Assembly (NCBI RefSeq): GCF_028389875.1
Contig: NW_026907681.1
Coordinates: forward strand, 1,240,001-1,304,000
DNA from: Rhea pennata
Lineage: Eukaryota; Chordata; Aves; Rheiformes; Rheidae
Direction: 5' to 3'
DNA length: 64,000 nucleotides
Part shown: piece after piece, positions 60,249 through 64,000 of the stretch
How the letters are laid out: the number at the start of each line of letters is the position of its first letter
How positions within the stretch are numbered: position 1 is the first letter of the stretch
The notes under the pieces: generated by a model
What the model was told of the DNA's origin: nothing
Database searches by the model: none
The model's input: the letters and a program-made list of their open reading frames with translations, nothing else
Position numbers and translations under genes: made by a program

Positions 60249-60806
60249 CCCAGAATGACGGAGGTTGGAAGCACCTCTGGAGATTGCCTAGTTCAACAGC
60301 TGCTTAAAGCGGGGTCACCTACAACAGGTTGCTCTAGGCCAAGCCAACTCGGGTTTTTGGTATCTCCGAGGATAGAGACTCTCTAACCTCTCTGGGCAAC
60401 CTGGTGCAGTGTTTGATCACCCTCACTGTAAAAAAAATGTTTGTTCTTAAGTTCAGACACAATTACTGTATTTCAGTTTATGCCCATTGCCTCTCATATG
60501 ATCACGGGGCACCACTGAGAAGAGCCTGGCTCCATCTTCTTTACTCTTACCCATCAGGTATTTGTACACATTGATAAGATGCCCCTGAGCCTTCTCTTCT
60601 CCAGACTTAACAGTCCCATTTCTCTCAGCCTCTCCTTACATGAGAGATGCTTCTAGTTCCTTCATCATTATTGCTGGACTTGCTCCAGTAGGTCCATGTC
60701 TTTCTTGTACTGGTGAGACCACACCCACACACAGCACTCCAGCTGTGGCCTCACCAGTGCTGAGGAGAGGGCAGTAATCACCTCCCTCAACCTGCTGGGA
60801 CAGGAT
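60249..60806 (-). mobile_element. CR1 LINE fragment in P2RX2-E
   Basis: It has the same CR1 insertion and boundaries as in P2RX2-A (20188-20745), with a few substitutions. It was copied with its host intron and is not an independent insertion. Confidence 0.85.
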
Positions 60807-63800
60807 GTTTTTTTGGTGCTCAGCTGCTGTCTCTGTGATACGGAGTTCCCAACCCTTACTCCATCCATCTATCCTTCACTCTTGCTTGCCCCTGCCTCCA
60901 CTGAGGAAGGTGGTGATGATGAGGATGGTAATTATTGAGCAAGAAGGAGGAGGAATGCTCACACTGGTGGGTAGATATGGGGCATGTGGCCTTGCAAAGG
61001 GAGCGGTTAAAGTCTTTGGGAACAAGAATCCCTTTGATAATGCCAGCATCTCGCCAGGTAACTACCCCAGGGTTCCTCCTCTTCCTGCTCTCCACCCTCC
61101 TGCTGTGCAGGCCATCCCCTAGTCAGTCATGTGCATTTCTGAGTGCCTGCATACATCCACGTCTGGTATGTAGTTCTCCTAGGAAATCCCTTCACCGTTC
61201 ATCAGCTGGGACCGTCAGTGATGGCATGGATACCAATGAGCAGAGCTGGGGTTTAATGTTTCGTTTGGGTGCTTCACGATATTAGGAAGAAAATTGAGGA
61301 GTATTGGTGTGCTGCTCTATGCCATGGCTCTGGCTTTGTCTCCCCAGGGGCAACATTCAAGCTGCTGAGAGCAGTTACTTGAAAAGCTGCACCTTCAACA
61401 CCACCTCTGCCCTTTGCTGCCCCATCTTCATGGAGCAGGCGGGAGAGAACTTAAGGGAGCTGGCAGAGAAGGTGTCATGTCCTGGGAGGATGGTCCTCCC
61501 AGAGGGCCCAAGGTCTTGCTGGCTGGGCACAGGGCGTTCCTTCAGCACCTGCTCTAGTGCTTGGCTCCACGGGATCATCACTCACACACTGACACTGTTG
61601 AGACTCAGAGGCAGCTGGAGGCAGGTCCCTGGCCCTGCTGCCCTGCCAGTATGCTGCAGGGGCTAGCTGGGATGGGCTGAGGGCAGTGGCAGCTTAGCCA
61701 GCCTCAACAGCTCGGAGCACAGCACATCCACTGCAGCCCCTGAGCAGTCCTTTCTGCCCACCTTGCGCATGCAGAGTCCTGCAAGGCTCCCAGGCCCAGG
61801 GTCTCTCTTACAAGGCCCCTGTGCAGAGGCTGGAGAGCAGGAGGCCAGCTGGCAGCAAAGCATAGATTGCAGGTGTGCCTGTATCACTGCCAGGACTGGC
61901 AGGTTTGCTCGCCCAGTGGTGGGGACTCATCCACACACCTTGGCAAATACCATGACATTGCCAGGGGAGGGCAGTGCACCCAGCATTTGGTCTCCAGCCC
62001 CATCCAGCCCTGCTGCCTCTGCTGCCCTCTTGGGAGTAGATAATTCCCATCCAGGGAAGGAACTCAGCACTGTTCCATCCTCCCTCCAGGTTCTGCATCC
62101 CCTGCTCAGCCCCAGAACCCTCCAGACCCTAGAGGCCCCCCACTCTACATCTCGGAATGTTCCCTGATGCCCAGCCATGCTCCCAACTCAGCTGGAAAGC
62201 CCACTGCTGGGGCAGAGCTCCGCTGGGTAAGCAGCCTTGCAAGCAGTGCTGCTGGCTTCCCTGGCAGGGCCGTGTGCCCCAGTATGGTGGCATTCCCGGC
62301 CTTTCCCAGCTGGTGATGAGGATGACAGCTGTGCTAATGCCTGAGTGGGGGGAAATGCCCTGCTTGCTTGCTGGCTTATCATGCCCATGGCCAAGCTGTG
62401 TGCACAGTAGTGCTGTGCCCTGGGGTCACTGTGTCCATGGTGTGCTGGTGCTGTGCTAGGCCTGCTGGTTTCTGCTGCAGGGTGGGGTGGTCATCAGCTG
62501 GAACTGTAACCTGGGCCTGCCTGAAACCGACTACAACCCCCACTACTCCTTCCACCGCCCCGATCCCAAGACCACTGTCCCAGGCAGTGGCACTTGCAGT
62601 CCTGCATCCTCCTCCTGCCCTCCCTGGTCCTGCTGTGGCTGGTCCCCATCACTGGGCCCTTCTACCTGTCTCCCCAGGAGGTCTGCGAAGTATTACAAAT
62701 GGAACGGGACCCACACACGAGTGTTGATCAAGGCCTGTGGGATCCATATTGATGTCATCGTGCAGGGCCAGGTAGGATTTTGCATGGTCCATGTGCTACT
62801 GGGGTGCATATGTGCATAATATGCTGCCGTGGTGCTAGGACCGTCCTGGAAAAGCAGCTCTTCTCCACTGCTGCCTCAGAGCTGGGATGAACACAGCCAG
62901 GCCTCTTCTGCTCAGCCTTGCAGAGGAATGGGGGAATCCCAGGTGCCTCAAATTAGAACCTTTGGCAAAGTGTGCAAAGTGTGCTGGAAGGAAATGCAAG
63001 ACCTCAAAGTGTGTGCTGCTGCTTGGGTAGGTTGTCCACACTGTGGCTTGGGCAGAGGGAGGTCTCTGCTCAGTCTCATTCCTTGTGCCCAACCCAGAGT
63101 GAATGCAGGCCCAGGCAGGAGGCAACCTGGGCTGGGCAGCGATTACTGATCCCATCCTTTCTGCCAGGCAGGGAAGTTTAGCCTGATCCCCACTGTCATC
63201 AACCTGGCCATGGCTCTGACCTCGCTGGGAATGGTGAGTATTGGTGCCGGGGGCTCGGCCCAGCTGCGCACTCCCAGCACTGACCTCCCTCTCTCACCTT
63301 CCAGGGCTCCTTCCTCTGGGACTGGATCCTGCTGAGCTGCATGAACAAGGACCAGGTGTACAGCAGCAGGAAATTTGAGCAGGCACCACCCTAGATCCTG
63401 GCCCTGGATGGAGGTTTGGTCCTCTGGGACAGAGCAGTGGCCACGCTGCCAGCAAGGCAGGGCAGGGTGCCTGGGCACGGCTGCAGGCTGGGCAGCAGCA
63501 TGTGGCTGGGGCTGCCAGGGCATCTGGCCCCTCCAGCCATCTCTCACCCCCGCGGCAGGCTGAAGGTGCCTCAGAGGCTGCTCCACGACATACAGCACCT
63601 CAGGGCTCTCCAGCCTCCAGAGAGTCTGTCCCGCAGGGACCGACCGCTTGTCCCTCCCCCACCACGTACAACCACAGCTGGAAGGAGCCACTGTGCCAGG
63701 CAGCAATAACACTTCCTCCGTCCGGGCCCTGCTCGACTCTGAGCTACCTGCTTTTCCCACGCGATGATCCCTGTGCCTGGCCAGGATGCACCGGGCACCT

Positions 63801-64000
63801 TGCCGGCTGCTGCTGCTGGCCACCAAGAGCCACGGCCCCCTCCCTTCCCTCAGCCATGCTTCAAGCAGCTCCAGGCAGGTCCTGCCCCATGGCTGCCAGC
63901 TGCTGTGAGAGGCTGGGGGTCAAGAAAAGCCCCAGTGGCAGGGCAGACCCGTGGTGCCCTGGCTGGCTCCTGTGGGGGCTTTCAGGAGCTTTTGCTCTGG

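Larger units (their letters stand above)
55176..64000 (+). pseudogene. P2RX2: P2RX2-E: decayed P2RX2 copy, most complete at the 3' side
   Basis: The first 3.5 kb (55176 to about 58673) repeats P2RX2-C 41545 to about 45021 and includes exon 2 (58037 to about 58140, [20 protein letters not shown]). A deletion then removes exon 3 and its flanks, and the copy continues with exon 4 (59118-59193), 5 (59295-59388), 6 (59665-59745), 7 (61348-61471), 8 (62481 to about 62580), 9 (62678-62771, keeping an Asn-Gly-Thr site changed in P2RX2-A), 10 (63168-63233) and 11 (63305-63394, stop TAG). The exon-4 donor is GA and the exon-6 donor is GG, as in P2RX2-A. The 3' UTR runs off the window. Confidence 0.82.

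Overview
The window looks like nuclear DNA of a bird. It carries CR1-type LINE fragments, a bird-like class II endogenous retrovirus, and the vertebrate head-to-head neighbours POLE (minus strand) and P2RX2 (plus strand), split by a CpG-rich shared promoter. No bacterial-style genes, CRISPR array, tRNA or rRNA was seen. All exon calls come from reading translations by eye against remembered human POLE and P2RX2; no search was run.

The layout is a tandem array of decayed POLE-P2RX2 units. Unit 1 holds POLE-A (about 751-15849, minus; exons 1 to about 25 by human numbering, the 3' exons presumably left of the window), a CpG island (15.56-16.6 kb) and P2RX2-A (18.42-24.21 kb, plus). Unit 2 holds POLE-B (26310-37845, minus), whose exons 1-13 are joined by an internal deletion to the last third of the gene, then a second CpG island and a fragment P2RX2-B (40.43-41.54 kb). 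Next come P2RX2-C (41.54-47.60 kb plus 54.97-55.17 kb), which keeps 5' exons missing from A and B and is split by a provirus, and P2RX2-E (55.18-64.0 kb, running out of the window). The POLE 5' part and its promoter (9867 to about 18.5 kb) repeat at 31786 to about 40.5 kb with few differences.

Every POLE and P2RX2 copy appears to be a pseudogene. POLE-A and POLE-B share a 2-nt deletion in exon 10, absence of exons 7-8, a missing intron-3 acceptor AG and an Asn-to-Asp change in Exo II. Later lesions are private, such as nonsense codons, a 5-nt insertion and broken splice sites. The P2RX2 copies share two lost 5' splice sites. The shared lesions imply the ancestral unit was already dead before it was amplified, so a working POLE-P2RX2 locus should exist elsewhere in the genome (inference).

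The provirus (47601-54971, plus) has LTRs of 355 and 362 bp, a 6-bp target duplication, a tRNA-Lys-type primer site, gag with two zinc knuckles, a dUTPase-protease region, pol and env. All coding regions carry stops or frameshifts, and the protease active site is altered. Env has a CX6CC transmembrane subunit, so the element looks mosaic.
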